From NCBI GenBank assembly GCA_022036555.1, contig CM039128.1, positions 25,180,719-25,244,718 on the forward strand: 64,000 bases of DNA, written 5' to 3'. Each line of letters starts with the position of its first letter. Within the stretch, counting starts at the first letter, position 1. Made by a program: the position numbers and the translations under genes. The notes below the pieces were generated by a model. The model was not told the DNA's origin. It made no database searches and saw only the letters and a program-made list of their open reading frames with translations. Origin of the DNA: Microstegium vimineum. Taxonomy: Eukaryota; Streptophyta; Magnoliopsida; Poales; Poaceae. Positions 1 through 10,850 of this stretch are shown piece by piece.

Positions 1-215
1 ATCTTTTGCCTATAGCATATCCTTTATGAAATCAAGTACTATGCTCAATTCATATCTATTGTGCCTGTCATGGCTTGAATGGTTAGGCATGTACTTGTCT
101 TTCTTATCACTAACCCATGCCTATCTCATGTCAAGTCATGTTTTCTCTTATCAAAATTCACTCATTATTCTCTACTCGAGCTTGTATTGTCGTCAATCAC
201 CTAAAAGGGGGAGAT
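1..215 (+). other. 3' internal end of copia element C1 with polypurine tract
   Basis: This is the last internal stretch of a plus-strand copia element whose body lies left of the window. It ends in a purine tract (AAAAGGGGGAGAT, about 203-215) directly before the LTR, as expected for the plus-strand priming site of SIRE-type elements. A 64-codon open frame here resembles no known protein and is probably untranslated 3' sequence. Confidence 0.75.
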
Positions 216-1902
216 TGTAGAATCATGGACCCTTGTGTTTAGGCGATTAACGACAATACTAGGTCACTATGACTAACGTGTGTTTTGCAGAGGCAAAGTC
301 TTTGATGTTAGGTCATTAGTGATGCATTTTGAATGGGCTTAATGGATATTCATGCCCTCAAGATGGAAATCGTTTCGGTTGCAAAGGATGAAGATACACG
401 TCGAAGACTAGGCTAGTTCTTAGTGCCATAAGGTTGAGAAGGGCACTAAATATAGCTAGGGTTTTGTTTTTCCTTTGACCCTACTATAAAGGGGGTATGA
501 GATTAGTAGCTTGACCTAGGAGAGTTTAGGAGAGTGGGTACATGCACACTTGTCACAACTTGTCCTAGAGACCCTGCTTTCAGCCCTTGATAAACCCTAG
601 AAATGGTAGGAGCAAAATCCCTTGAGAAACCTCAGTGAAAACAGTTGATATAGAGGGAGAAAGAGGCTCCGGACCACTCTACTAAGTGGGCGTCAGACCA
701 AGGAGAGTGGTCCGACGGTCCCTGACTTACGCAGAATTCCAGCTCGAGGAGCTCCGGACCACCTGTCTGGAAAGCGTCGGACCATAGGAGAGTGGTCCGA
801 TGGCTTGGTTCAGAGAGAAAGAAGGCTCCGGACTAGTCCGACGGTTAGTCCGACGGCTAGTCCGACGCCTCAAGACAGGAGTTTGGGTTCATGCAGAGAG
901 CCACCTGGCTCCGGACCAGAGCGTTGGACCAGGGCTCCAGACCAAGGAGAGTGGTTCGGTGGTATGAAAAAGAGAAGAAGTTTTTCACTCAGAGAGCACC
1001 CTGGCTCCGGACCAGTGCGTCGGACCAGGGCGTTGGACCAAGCAGAGTAGTCCGACGGTGCCTGAGTTGGAATCTAGAGTGAGCTCCGGACCAGTGTGCA
1101 TGGTCCGGTGGTATGAGCTCCGGACTAGTTCGGTGGCTTCGCAGAGAGAAGAAAAAGTAAAAAACGGCTAGTTTTGGAGGTGGGGACTATTTATAGTTGC
1201 CCCCTTCGTCCTTAGAGGGACTCTTGGCCATTGTTTCAGCAGGTGACACCTTGAGAAATCCTTTGGAGAGTCAAGAGGCTAGTGAGGGAGAGATTAGAGA
1301 GAGTTCATCTTGTTCTTCCCTCCTAGAGTGATTAGGAGTGACTTGTGTGCATCCATCCACCTTCCTAGTCTTGAGTTGGTCAAGTGAAGGTCTTGTGCTT
1401 GTTACTCTTGGTGTTCGACAGCACCTAGACGGTTTGGTGGTGTTCGGAGGAAGTGACCGCCGGGAGATTGTTGGCGGCTCTTCTCCAAGCTTCTGTGATC
1501 GGTTGTGGGCAATTCACCGAGCCGGAGTGGCGAAGAATCAGCCTGTAGAGAGCACTCTACCCTTGCACGGGTAGAGGGGGAGCGATACCTTGCGAGGTGC
1601 TCCAACGAGGACTAGGGGGGTGTGTCGACACCTCATACCTCGGGAAAAAATCGCTGCGTCACTGAGAATTTCTTTTTCCCTAGCTCTTTACATTTCCGCA
1701 TTACTTTCCGTCTTGTTTTATTTTACCTACTAGAATTGCTTAGGTTGCTTTTAATTCTCGTGAACTGCTACCGCTTTCTAGCTAGGATACACGGATCGTA
1801 GGCACTAGGGGGTGATTGGCATTTGATAGGTTTTCATATTTGCTTTAGAAATTTAAAACAAGCCCAATTCACCCCCCCCTCTTGGGCATCTTGATCCTTT
1901 CA
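216..1902 (+). repeat. 3' LTR of SIRE-type copia element C1
   Basis: The LTR runs from TGTAGAATC to CTTTCA (1687 bp) and follows a polypurine tract, so it is a 3' LTR rather than a solo LTR. Its end (a C-run, TCTTGGGCATC, then CCTTTCA) closely resembles the ends of S2 and C5 in this window, which places all three in one copia superfamily. Its right flank starts ACTTG, the presumed target-site duplication; the partner copy is outside the window. A promoter-proximal array of CTCCGGACCA and GTCCGACGG words fills about 665-1130, just before a TATA-like TATTTATAG. It is inserted into the RNase H region of the gypsy element G1. Confidence 0.85.
1188..1196 (+). promoter_or_regulatory. TATA box of the C1 LTR
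   Basis: TATTTATAG lies about 60 bp after the last TCCGGAC-type word of the U3 array. Its placement near the middle of the LTR fits a U3/R boundary promoter. Assigned by motif and position only. Confidence 0.5.
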
Positions 1903-1904
1903 AC

Positions 1905-2403
1905 TTGCTCACTAAGAAAGATGCTAAACCACGCTTAATAAGATGGATCTTGCTACTCCAAGAATTTGATCTTGAAATAAAAGATAAAAAGAGAGTAGAA
2001 AATTCTGTTGCCGATCATTTGTCTAGAATGCAATTCAAAGAGGCACAAAATTTGCCCATCGACGACTTCCTCAGAGATGACACACTCCTCAAGATAACAG
2101 ACTCCAACCCCTGGTATGAAAATATAGTCAACTTTATGGTTGCAGGCCACGTCCCACCAGGGGCAGATATGAAGAAACTAGTTCAGGAGAGTCGAGTGCA
2201 TCTCTGGGATGAGCCATACCTCTATAGAGTATGCAACGATGGATTACTAATAAGATGCGTACCTATAGAGGAGGCAATCAAGATCATGGAAATATGTCAT
2301 GGAGCAGAGTACGGAGGTCACTATGGAGCATTCAGAACTCATGCTAAGATTTGGCAGAGTGGGTTCTTCTGGCCAACCATGTATAAGGATACCCATGACT
2401 ATG
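1905..2403 (+). pseudogene. pol: G1 pol fragment: end of RNase H and integrase zinc domain
   Basis: The protein starts abruptly in the RNase H tail (RWILLLQEFDLEIKDKK, then VADHLSRMQ, the gypsy signature that ends RNase H). It continues into the integrase HHCC zinc domain: a His pair in HGAEYGGHYG, then FFWPTMYKDTHDYV. The cysteine pair lies beyond the S2 insertion. The upstream start is lost to the C1 LTR. After S2 the same frame resumes with the Cys pair, so the protein was one piece before S2 inserted. Confidence 0.88.
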
Positions 2404-4101
2404 TGAGAGATCTCTAGTGTTTTGGTTAATTAATGAAACCTAAAGTACTAACCTAGATCTAAGTGATTGAGTAGGTCTAGTACACATGAGGGAGATGATG
2501 ACAAATGATGGAGCTAGCAAGGAAGCTAAATGGTGAAGAGCTCACACTTGGAGAAGAAGGAAAGTGAAAAGACCCTAAGCAATTCAAGGCAAAGGTATAT
2601 GCTAGGGCTTTTCTTTCGGTGGTCAAAGACACCAAGTGAGTGTGATCACATTTAGGTTAGACAACCATACTATTAAGAGGGGAAATGCAAAAGTGATTGC
2701 GGTTTGTCAAGTGCCACTAGGTGCTATCTATATTACATATGCATTTAGGACCTAGTGACATACACCCTGCTAAAAGTCAAGAGGATCATGCCAAGACGTG
2801 TTCACTAAAGAGGTATCTTAGTGCTTGGCACATTGGAGCAAGAGTGGAAAGATCAGAGACAAGTAGAGGGCGTCGGACGCTGAAGATTCATGCGTCGGAC
2901 GCTGCCCGATGTGAAGGACGATAGCGTCGGACGCTGGGGAATCAACTCTTGTGCGTCCGTCGGCATCTCAGAAGCACCAGAGAAATTTCTGAGCGCAACA
3001 GACGACGTCCGTCGGGCTTCCAGAGAGCTCTGCAAACGAGCAGCTCGAAGACAAGCGCCGGACGTTGAGGGGGCCGAGCGTCGGACGCTGGCGTAGAGCA
3101 TCTGTCGCACTTGTGTCAGCCCAACGGCTAGTTCTGATAGAGCGTCGGATGCTGCGTCGGAGCGTCTGTCGCACCTTTGAAGAGCGTCCATCGCTAACTT
3201 ATCAGCCCAACGGCTAGAAGACTTTGAGGGGAGCTATAAATATGTGTTGGCCGGCTTGGGGGGCTCTCTCTCGCACATTTGAACATCTTGAGAATCTCTA
3301 GAGCTGAGCAAACTCCCTCCCACTCATCTCCATGTTTGGTTAGTGAATTTCCAAAAGAGATTGAGTGATCCAAGTGCATTTCGCATATAGCTTGCATCTA
3401 GTGGCACTTGGGAGGCGTTCTCACTGCAGATTTCTTGTTACTCTTGGTGATTGCCATCACCTAGACGGTTTGGAGCAGCGGAGGTGATTCGAGAAGCTTG
3501 GTGCTTGTTCTTTGTCGACCACAAGTGATTGTAAGGGGTTCTTGTGCCTTCCCCGCGGGAGATCGCAATTGGCAACTCTAGTGGATTGCTCATGGCGTTT
3601 CAATAGCCTCATCTTGTGTTGGTTGTGCGACACCCGGTGACGGGTTTGGCGTGTGATGCCAATTAGCGCGTGAACCTCCAAGTGAGTGTCTTGCCACAAT
3701 AGGGACTAGCTAGTTGGCAAACTAGTGAACCTCGGTAGAAAATCAAGTGTCAACCTCTTTGTCTCCATTGTGATTGATTAGGTTTCTTGGTGATCACTTG
3801 ATTGGTTCATCCACTCCTCTACACGGCGGTATAATCCTTCGATCTCACTCTTGTCCTTACTTAGTAGAGATATTAGGTTGTGTTAGTTTCTTAGCTCTCT
3901 AGCTAATTATCTTGTGTAGAAATTGTGTGTCTCTTAGAGATATTAGGCTAGCACTTGTGGATAGGTGGCTTCGCAACACCCACTAGGCTAGCGCAAAATT
4001 CGCTTCGCTTCTTAGTTATCTAACTTTGTTGTTGAGGTTTCTTTGTAGAAATTTAAATTAGGCTATTCATCCCCCCTCTAGCCATCGCATAGGACCTTTC
4101 A
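2404..4101 (+). repeat. S2, solo copia LTR (SIRE-type)
   Basis: A 1698 bp LTR begins TGAGAGATCTC and ends GACCTTTCA, with no internal region. It is flanked by perfect 5 bp duplications CTATG (2399-2403 and 4102-4106), so it is a solo LTR made by LTR-LTR recombination. Its first 40 bases align with the reverse complement of the C5 LTR start and its end resembles the C1 and C5 ends. GCGTCGGACGCTG-type words recur through about 2868-3185, just before TATAAATA. It disrupts the G1 integrase. Confidence 0.9.
3235..3242 (+). promoter_or_regulatory. TATA box of the S2 LTR
   Basis: TATAAATA lies about 50 bp downstream of the last GTCGGA word of the U3 array, in the position expected for the LTR core promoter. 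Confidence 0.55.
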
Positions 4102-4106
4102 CTATG

Positions 4107-5096
4107 TCAGAAAATGTGCAAGATGCTAGAAGCACGGGAACATCAATGCCCAAGATGTCATGCCACTCACCAATAACCTACAAGTCGAGCTCTTTGATGT
4201 ATGGGGCATCGACTATATGGGGCCCTTTCCTCCATCGAAAGGGTATGAGTATATCTTAGTAGCGGTGGACTACGTGTCCAAATGGGTAGAAGCATTACCC
4301 TTCCGCAAAGCTAATGCAGCCAATTCAAAGAGAATGTTCCATGAAGTGATATTCCCCAGATTCAGAACCCCAAAGTTAGTCATAAGTGACGGGGCATCTC
4401 ACTTCATTGACAAAGGCTTCCGCCAGTTCCTCGCTAATCAAGGAATCCGGCACAATGTTGCAACTCCATACCATCCTCAAACAAGTGGTCAAGCAGAAAC
4501 ATCCAACAAACAAATATAGAACATTCTGCAGAAGACCGTGGATGAGATGGGTTCGGCTTGGAAGCACAAGCTACCAGAGGCACTCTGGGCATATCGACCG
4601 CATACAAGACCCCAATTGGTATGACACCATACCAACTTGTATATGGGAAGACATGTCATTTGCCTGTGGAATTGGAATTCAAGGCACATTGGGCAATTAA
4701 GAAATGGAACATGGATCTGCCAGTTGTTGGAAAATTCAGGAAAATACAAATCTCTGAATTAGAAGAATGGAGAGAGAAAGCATACCACAATGCCAAAATA
4801 TACAAGGAAAGAACCAAGAAATGGCATGACAAGAGAATCAAGGTCAAGGAATTCAATCTAGGAGACAAGGTCTTGTTATTCAAATGAAGGTCCAAGCTCT
4901 TTGGTCATGGGAAACTGAAAAGCAAATGGGAAGGGCCATACCTCATCGTCAACGTCGCGACTCATGGAGCAATCACACTCCAGGACGACGACGGCAAAAT
5001 CTTTAAGGTAAATGGCCAACGTCTTAAAATTTTCCATGAGCATGAAACCCATGAACAAGAAATTAACATGGTACAGTTTGTTCTAAATCCAAATTA
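4107..5096 (+). pseudogene. pol: G1 pol fragment: integrase core and C-terminus
   Basis: The sequence resumes at the integrase zinc cysteines, where a stop (TAG at 4127) stands where other copies usually have Gln. The catalytic core follows: the first Asp in VWGIDYMGPFP, the second in KLVISDGASHF, and a Gly-Gln-Ala-Glu region (HPQTSGQAE) holding the Glu. After a second stop near 4517 and a frame change near 4600, the GPY/F-like module TPYQLVYG and a Lys-rich C-terminus follow. The protein would end FVLNPN, then a TAG at 5094-5096. It is dead as a protein but clearly Ty3/gypsy integrase. The same 3' terminus recurs near 11060 in G2, which shows that G1 and G2 are one family. Confidence 0.87.
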
Positions 5097-5556
5097 GAAC
5101 TAAAATCTACATGTTTTAACTCTTTTGTTCAATTTTAAGAATGACCTTAGAATTAGCCTAGATTCAGCCTTGACTCCACCCTCGAAAAAGTTCGGCCCAT
5201 TTGGCCTCTAAAGGCAGTCGGTCGACTGTGCTTTTGTGCCAAACAGCCCAAGACTTCACACCCTTGCTCACCTGACCCGAACAAGATCAGAACCTGGCTC
5301 GATCGGACCATAGCTTTCAAAAAGCGATCGGCCGACCGTGGTTCGAACTCGTTCAAAAATCCTGTTGCGCAAGAACGTTGATCCAACATTCCCCTTCGGT
5401 TTCATCGTGATCCGAGCGAGAACGAAGGCCTTGCACATTGGGTTTCTCCTTCTTAACCCCCTCTCCTTCTTCTTCCTCCTTCCAATTTGCTTTCCTTCAC
5501 AACCAGCAGCACCAGCATCACCCCTTGCAATCCTTCACACCTCCTTGATAACCACC
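5097..5556 (+). other. G1 post-pol spacer
   Basis: This non-coding stretch separates integrase from the post-pol ORF. It contains the CG-rich near-palindromes GGTCGACTG and GATCGGCCGACC, words of the same type found in the LTRs of this family. A homologous spacer is at about 11060-11520 in G2. Confidence 0.6.
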
Positions 5557-5983
5557 ATGGTTCCACCAAGAAACAATGGCAAGATGCCACTCGTTCCCAT
5601 CGATGGAAGCCCCTCCAAGGTCCAAAATGACATCAACTCCAACACCATGGCCATCAAGGTCCTCGACGTCGCCCCTCTTTCCATGGCACCACCGCCCGCG
5701 CTGCCAACCACCCCTAGGGGGGACGGCCGACCGGGGCATGGAGCTCAGAGAGGATGCGGAGCATCGCTCGATCGATGTCTCTACACCGCAACTTGAACAA
5801 ACCAGCGGCGCGTCCAGTGACTCCAAAAAGGCCAACCACTGGCCAATTGGGGGTGAAGAAGGCCATTGGTTCACCAACCGATGGCGTCACGAGTACGGGC
5901 TACACCCACTCCTACTCCCCATCAACACCCCCATGGATGCGCCTTCAGAGGGCACATGGTGGACCAGGGAGAGGCAAGGTGCT
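5557..5983 (+). pseudogene. G1 post-pol ORF, first part (unknown function)
   Basis: An ATG opens a frame beginning MVPPRNNGK, in the position where Athila-type elements may carry an env-like ORF. I see no signal peptide or membrane segment, so I do not call it env. The frame shifts once near 5720-5760. It then reads in frame across the G2 insertion into the segment starting at 28702, ending in an acidic, coiled-coil-like tail (EDEDEESDMEKLLR). G2 carries an internally deleted version of the same protein, which shows that this ORF belongs to the family. Function unknown. Confidence 0.6.
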
Positions 5984-7615
5984 TGTTGAAGGTAATTATG
6001 AGATGTTTTATTCACCATCAAAACACCGTCAACATCCTTATATTCAAAGGAAAACAAGAATAACAAAAACATAATTTACCCAATAACTAGTTCCACATGT
6101 CCCATGACAATTTGAGTGTAGGTAATGACAAATGGGGACTTTTGGAAGCTAGTGGGCCCACTTAGGGGGTCGACCGACCACCCTGTGGGGCCACTAGACC
6201 TCCCAAGCCCCCCATGATCCAAGTAACACTCTCCAAAGCACTTTCTACCCCTTGGATCCAAGTATGATACCTCTCAACAGTTCTGGATCAAAGCACAAGG
6301 ATCCATGGGCCCAACATGACATATTCCAAGTATGGCAAATGTGCAAAAGGCATACACCATCATGATAGGCATTACCTCTAGAAGCTACATGCAAAAGATG
6401 AGCTCATTTGGCCACAAAAGACGTTTGGCCGAACACACTTTGGGCCCAAATTCGGACAGCAGAATCTAGACCTATCAAGGAGGTCCTACGGCGAAGGGGA
6501 GGCCCATGGCTCTCTATAGGGGTTCGGCCGAACCAAAGAATGGGCCAACAGGCCACCCACAGCCCCCCTGACCTGTGGGGACAGCTTCTAGAAGAAATGG
6601 GCAAGGCCCACCTGCCATTGGTGGTTCGGCCGAACCAGGTCATGTGCCAAAAAGGTGCACCGACCTCCCCACCGACTCCCTGCATGCCGCCATGCATCCA
6701 CTTGATCTCCGTTGATTTAAGACGGTTACAATGACGGTTTCATCCTACGGTGGCTAATGGAGGTGGCGTGGATCACTGACGTGGCACCGGAGTAGCCCCT
6801 ACTCCACCTTTAGCTATAAATACCACCCTAGGCCCTCACTCTCACTCATGCCTCATTGGAGAAACTACTCTCTAGTCTCTTAGCGGAGCTCTTTAGTAGT
6901 GTTGTGCTAGTCGGAGGATAGTGAGGAGATCCTTCTGGAGAAAGCCCCGGATCTGTCAGGAATCTTCTCTGGAGTTCTTCCTCAGCGGATGCGAGTCTCT
7001 TGTAAGTTTAGCACTTGTAAGTAACTTCTTCTGAGTTCTTTATAGTATTCAGTACTCTAAATCTGGGTTAGTTGTTATACATCTTTTCGCGCTTGTTCAT
7101 GACTTTACTTTAAGTAGAGTGCTTTAATCTTATGCAAGGTTTAAAGTAGTAAGAATAGTGTAGACATGGTATCTAGGCTAGATATTACCTTTGTAAACCG
7201 CTTATCGCACAGAGTGGTTGTGGATGCAAGTAGGTGGTGACAGCCCTATCTAGTCCTCGTATTCCACCACGTGTGTAAGATAAGTTCTTAAAAGGTAGGG
7301 CCTCAATACAACATGATGGCGCGGTCCGGTTAGAGTTTTTCCCTCTTTCTGATCTATCCCATCGCCTCCTGCAAGAGAAGGGCCGATAAGGCCAGTATAA
7401 CTAGCTATCCCTTGTTAGAGTTCTTGCTATATCGAACCTCTCAACCCAGTTATCATAGTCTCCCTTGATCCATCATAGGACATATCTTTAATCCTAGTTA
7501 GATCACTATCGTTCCCTCAGGAAAATACGATACCTGGAATACTCCCGGTGAAGTGCTACATCGGTATAATCTGTGTGCTTGCGGATTTATCCAATATTTA
7601 TAAGAAATACCAACA
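5984..7615 (+). repeat. 5' LTR of G2
   Basis: The LTR runs from TGTTGAAGGTAATTATG to ATACCAACA. It matches the split 3' LTR and the truncated G1 LTR at 30825. Two identical 14 bp palindromes (GGTTCGGCCGAACC, 6521-6534 and 6623-6636) lie upstream of the TATA box, and a GGTCGACCGACC word lies near 6168. Confidence 0.92.
6815..6822 (+). promoter_or_regulatory. TATA box of the G2 5' LTR
   Basis: TATAAATA in the context AGCTATAAATACC is also present at 27898-27905 in the other LTR. It sits about 180 bp downstream of the second TTCGGCCGAA palindrome. Confidence 0.65.
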
Positions 7616-7623
7616 AGCATTTC

Positions 7624-7641
7624 TGGCGCCATTGCCGGGGA
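7624..7641 (+). other. G2 primer-binding site (tRNA-Asp type)
   Basis: TGGCGCCATTGCCGGGGA lies 8 bases after the LTR end. It is complementary, with one mismatch, to the 3' end of plant tRNA-Asp (known for Athila and related gypsy elements). This marks the start of minus-strand DNA synthesis. Confidence 0.8.
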
Positions 7642-7766
7642 ACGGTAGCTTTTAACTAGTACCCTTTGGTCCTATTTTATCTTTTGTTTGATTTCATCTT
7701 TTCACTCCACATACACATATGGATCAAACCCCTCTTTTCTAGTATGGTGCTCCAACGGGCGCTAGG

Positions 7767-8322
7767 TTGGAGCCACCTAGTTCATCTCAGGCCATATTTG
7801 ACATTCCTTATGAGCTTCGCCCAAGTCTCATAAGGATGGTTCAGAACAAACCTTTTTCTAGGGACGAAGACGAAAATCCCTACACTCATCTACGTGACTT
7901 TGAACAATTGTGTTCATGTGTTCACATGTGTGGGATGAGCGAGGTACCCTTAAGTTGAAGCTATTTCCATTTTCTTTGATGGGAATAGCCAAACAATGGT
8001 ACCTTCGCCACATAGATGATGCAAACGGAGAATGGGAAAAGTTACAATCCAAATTCTGCTTAGCTTTCTTTCCCACTCCTCGAGTTGTTCGTCTTCGAAA
8101 AGAGGTCATCAAATTCTCACAAAAGGAGAAAGAATCTCTTGGTGCGGCATGGGCCCGTCTCTTAGATCTAGTATCATCTGGCCCTAATCTTGCTATAACC
8201 GAGCCAACATTGTTACAACACTTTTATGGCGGTCTTAGCAAAGATTCCACACAACTTCTTGACATGACTTCTAGGGAGCCTTCCTGTGTTTACCCGTTAG
8301 TGAAAGGAAGAGTCTTCTCATG
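7767..8322 (+). pseudogene. gag: G2 Gag, N-terminal and core (frameshifted)
   Basis: The frame opens with a short acidic/polar leader (SSSQAIFDIPYELRPS) and NPYTHLRDFEQLCS. After a frameshift near 7910-7950 it continues as LKLKLFPFSLMGIAKQWYL, then WEKLQSKFCLAFFPTPR and KEKESLGAAWARLLDLV. This is the retrotransposon gag core (Pfam Retrotrans_gag type). It forms the nucleocapsid shell and packages element RNA. A TGA at 8321-8323 ends this part, and the downstream frame starts overlapping it. Confidence 0.82.
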
Positions 8323-8895
8323 AAGATTCTTGAAAACACCCCCTACATTAACGTTTATAATGAAGGACCCATAGAAGGAGAAAAACCAGTCCCTAGAAAG
8401 GAAATCTCGATAGCCGAATCACCACAACTCCCATCCAAAGATTCTGCCATCGATCCTGAACCACAAATACCACAAATCTCGAAGGAAGAAGAAATTCAAC
8501 ATCTAAACCATTCTCTCGAGTTCGAGGCTAACCTTTCATATGATCTTGCTGGTTTTGGGAATGCCCACAATTATCATATCCAAAAGAGACCTTCTAAGAA
8601 ACATCTTTCTAGACCTCTCATGGAAGGATCTCTTCGAAAATCTCCCAAATCAACATCATCTTGTGCCTCGACTTACCACATGGCACATCAGGAAAAGCTT
8701 GGGATATTTGATGAAGAAATGTCGAGTGAGCTTATAGAAGAAGAACTAAAGTGTTTAGAAGCCAAATCTATCCTCTCCTTCTCTATGGCCACACTGACTT
8801 ATCTTATGAACCCATCCTTGATCCTGATGATCCCCCATGTGTTTCTTCATTCAAGTCTTATGTTGACCCACTTAATGACTTTGGGAATTCATTAA
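8320..8895 (+). pseudogene. gag: G2 Gag C-terminal region
   Basis: This is an open frame of 191 codons with no recognisable catalytic motif, rich in Glu, Pro and Ser (KILENTPYINVYNEGP, then a proline/glutamate-rich linker). Position and composition fit a Gag tail or linker. Its end overlaps the next ORF in another frame, and the true protein probably switches frame near 8760-8790 through an indel. Confidence 0.5.
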
Positions 8896-9773
8896 GACAC
8901 CCGAGCCATGAGAGCCATAAATCTGACCAAGAGGAGCATAATCAACGGTTAGAGACTTTGCCTACCGTTGTAGCTCAAGAATGGTTGGATGAGGCCGAAT
9001 CTTCAAAAGAAGTCACTAAAATGCCCACACATGTGAGGAGAATATCCTGTCAAGTGTTGGGCATTAATGGTGAAATTTTCTGCGATCCTAGCCTTGGGAT
9101 CAACATCATTCCTCATTTCCATGTTCCCACATCATCAAAGGATCATCTATCCCAATCACAAAAACACCTTAGACTCCCCAATGGTCAAATCCTTGATTGC
9201 TTAGGAGTCCTCCATGATGTTCTTATGGTGGTTGATGATCTCAAGATCTTCCTAGATTTCCATATCTTTGACCTTCCTAGACTTTCCTTTCATCTCACCT
9301 TTATAGGAAGGCCAATCATGAGAATCTTGGAGAACACAATAGGAAATGAGAAGCTTGATCATAGAATAGGCGAAGATTATCTACCAGCTCTTGATCCAAG
9401 GGGTGAGCTAATATCAATCTCACCAACAACCATGACTCATTCAATCCTTGAGGATGATTTGAAATGTCATGAGAAAGAAAGTGCTCACCCACTCCTTGAA
9501 AGGGAGAATGATGTCAATAAGAATGGAAGTTATTCCCCGATCTTCCAATCAAATCCATGCTCAATTGAGAAATCTCCCAAATCAATCCTTCCCTCTACCA
9601 TGACTACACACATGATCTACAACCCCTTCATTCTTCTTGTTTATAAAATCTTTGCAAGGCTGGTTTTAGATGTGTTTGTCTACCATAAATTTTGCAAATC
9701 TCGTAGTGGTTTTGGTCTTGAGGATAGGTTCAAAAATGTTGGAGTTGAAGGGGAAACCGCTTCACCAACATGA
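8751..9773 (+). CDS. G2 protease-like ORF, 340 codons, unknown C-terminus
   Basis: This is a long uninterrupted frame in an otherwise decayed element. The middle has the layout of a gypsy-type aspartic protease: VRRISCQVLGINGEIFCDPS with the candidate Asp, then LGINIIPHF, and later LTFIGRPIMRILENTIGNE, where other elements have an ILGRPFL-type segment. The canonical D-T/S/G-G triad is not clear, so activity is doubtful. The last 60 residues contain a hydrophobic patch (NPFILLVYKIFARLVLDVF). No RT follows. The reported first codon is not ATG, and translation probably continues from Gag. Confidence 0.6.
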   Translation: MFRSQIYPLLLYGHTDLSYEPILDPDDPPCVSSFKSYVDPLNDFGNSLRHPSHESHKSDQEEHNQRLETLPTVVAQEWLDEAESSKEVTKMPTHVRRISCQVLGINGEIFCDPSLGINIIPHFHVPTSSKDHLSQSQKHLRLPNGQILDCLGVLHDVLMVVDDLKIFLDFHIFDLPRLSFHLTFIGRPIMRILENTIGNEKLDHRIGEDYLPALDPRGELISISPTTMTHSILEDDLKCHEKESAHPLLERENDVNKNGSYSPIFQSNPCSIEKSPKSILPSTMTTHMIYNPFILLVYKIFARLVLDVFVYHKFCKSRSGFGLEDRFKNVGVEGETASPT

Positions 9774-10850
9774 GTTGCAACTTGAAGGTTTCCCAAAGAC
9801 AAGCTTGTGTCTTAAACTTAAGCACTTTTGGGAGCTAACCCAAGTCTTCCTCTTTTCTATTAAAGTTTGCTTAAAAAAATATAAAACAAAAATAAAAATA
9901 TTTCTAGTTTCTCAAATTTCTAAAATGAATAAAATGACTTTGTAAAAAGAGATTAAGGGAATATTTGTGAAAGTGTTCCTTTGGGAATTTTTGTCACTAA
10001 CCATTTCAGGTTTGAACAAAAAGAACAATGGAGAAAAACACAAGGTATGTCCAACCAAACATCCTTCAATAATGAAGCACATTTAAAAGAAAATTTCACA
10101 TCCTAGACTTGGATTTTCACATTGTAAAATGTTGCAAAATCCAAGTATGGGGGGAGTGGATTTCTCTAAGAAATTCATGTCTTGCTTCATTCTTAATTTT
10201 GTTTGGTTGTCTCTACCTTGCTTTCTCTTTTTACCTTGCTCATCTTGCTAAGTCATATAAATAATAATAATAAAAAATTAAAAAACAATTTAAAAAAATC
10301 TGCAAATGCTCATCTGGTTCACCATCATGATCCTGTCTCCTTTTTGAATCTCTTGATGCCTTCATGCTTCCTTTTTCTGTTATAAGTATGCTTTGGTTTG
10401 GAGTACTTCTCGAGTGTACTCTCAAAGGCTTTTCAAATTAAGCATGGTGCTTAGGTTAAATAGTCTTCCTTAATCAAATTAGACATGGTGTCAAGTTTGA
10501 TTAATGAACCTAAAGTAAACTTGTATGGAATTTGGTTGTTCTTTTTCACTAACCAATGCATGATAACTTCAAAATTTTGGTGGTTAAGTCATGAGATCTT
10601 TCATAGAGACAAATCAAGGGTTGAGGTAGTAATGAAATAATCTTGCACATCTTTGCCTCAGCCTTGCTTAACTTTTAAAGAATTGGTGAACAATGAGGGA
10701 ACATCTTGTGATATGCTAAAATGCTAAAGCCAACTTTTCTACAGAATAAAAAAATGTCCTCTATTCCCATGACAACAATGCCCTTGTTTCAAATTAATTG
10801 TGAATTCCTTCGGGTATGTGTTGTCCACTAATCCTTTGCAGGAGAGAAGC
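9774..10850 (+). other. G2 internal spacer replacing pol
   Basis: AT-rich sequence lies where RT, RNase H and integrase would be expected. It contains an internal purine tract (GTATGGGGGGAGTGG near 10145), like those that separate ORFs in Athila-type elements, and a short ATA microsatellite near 10260. I see no protein similarity. Confidence 0.6.

Noticed and set aside
2853..3191. Overlapping ORFs in the S2 U3 array
   Set aside because: Frames on both strands are open only because GCGTCGGACGCTG words lack stops.
5984..6074. ORF of G1 running into the G2 LTR
   Set aside because: The open frame crosses an insertion boundary; only the part before 5984 belongs to G1.
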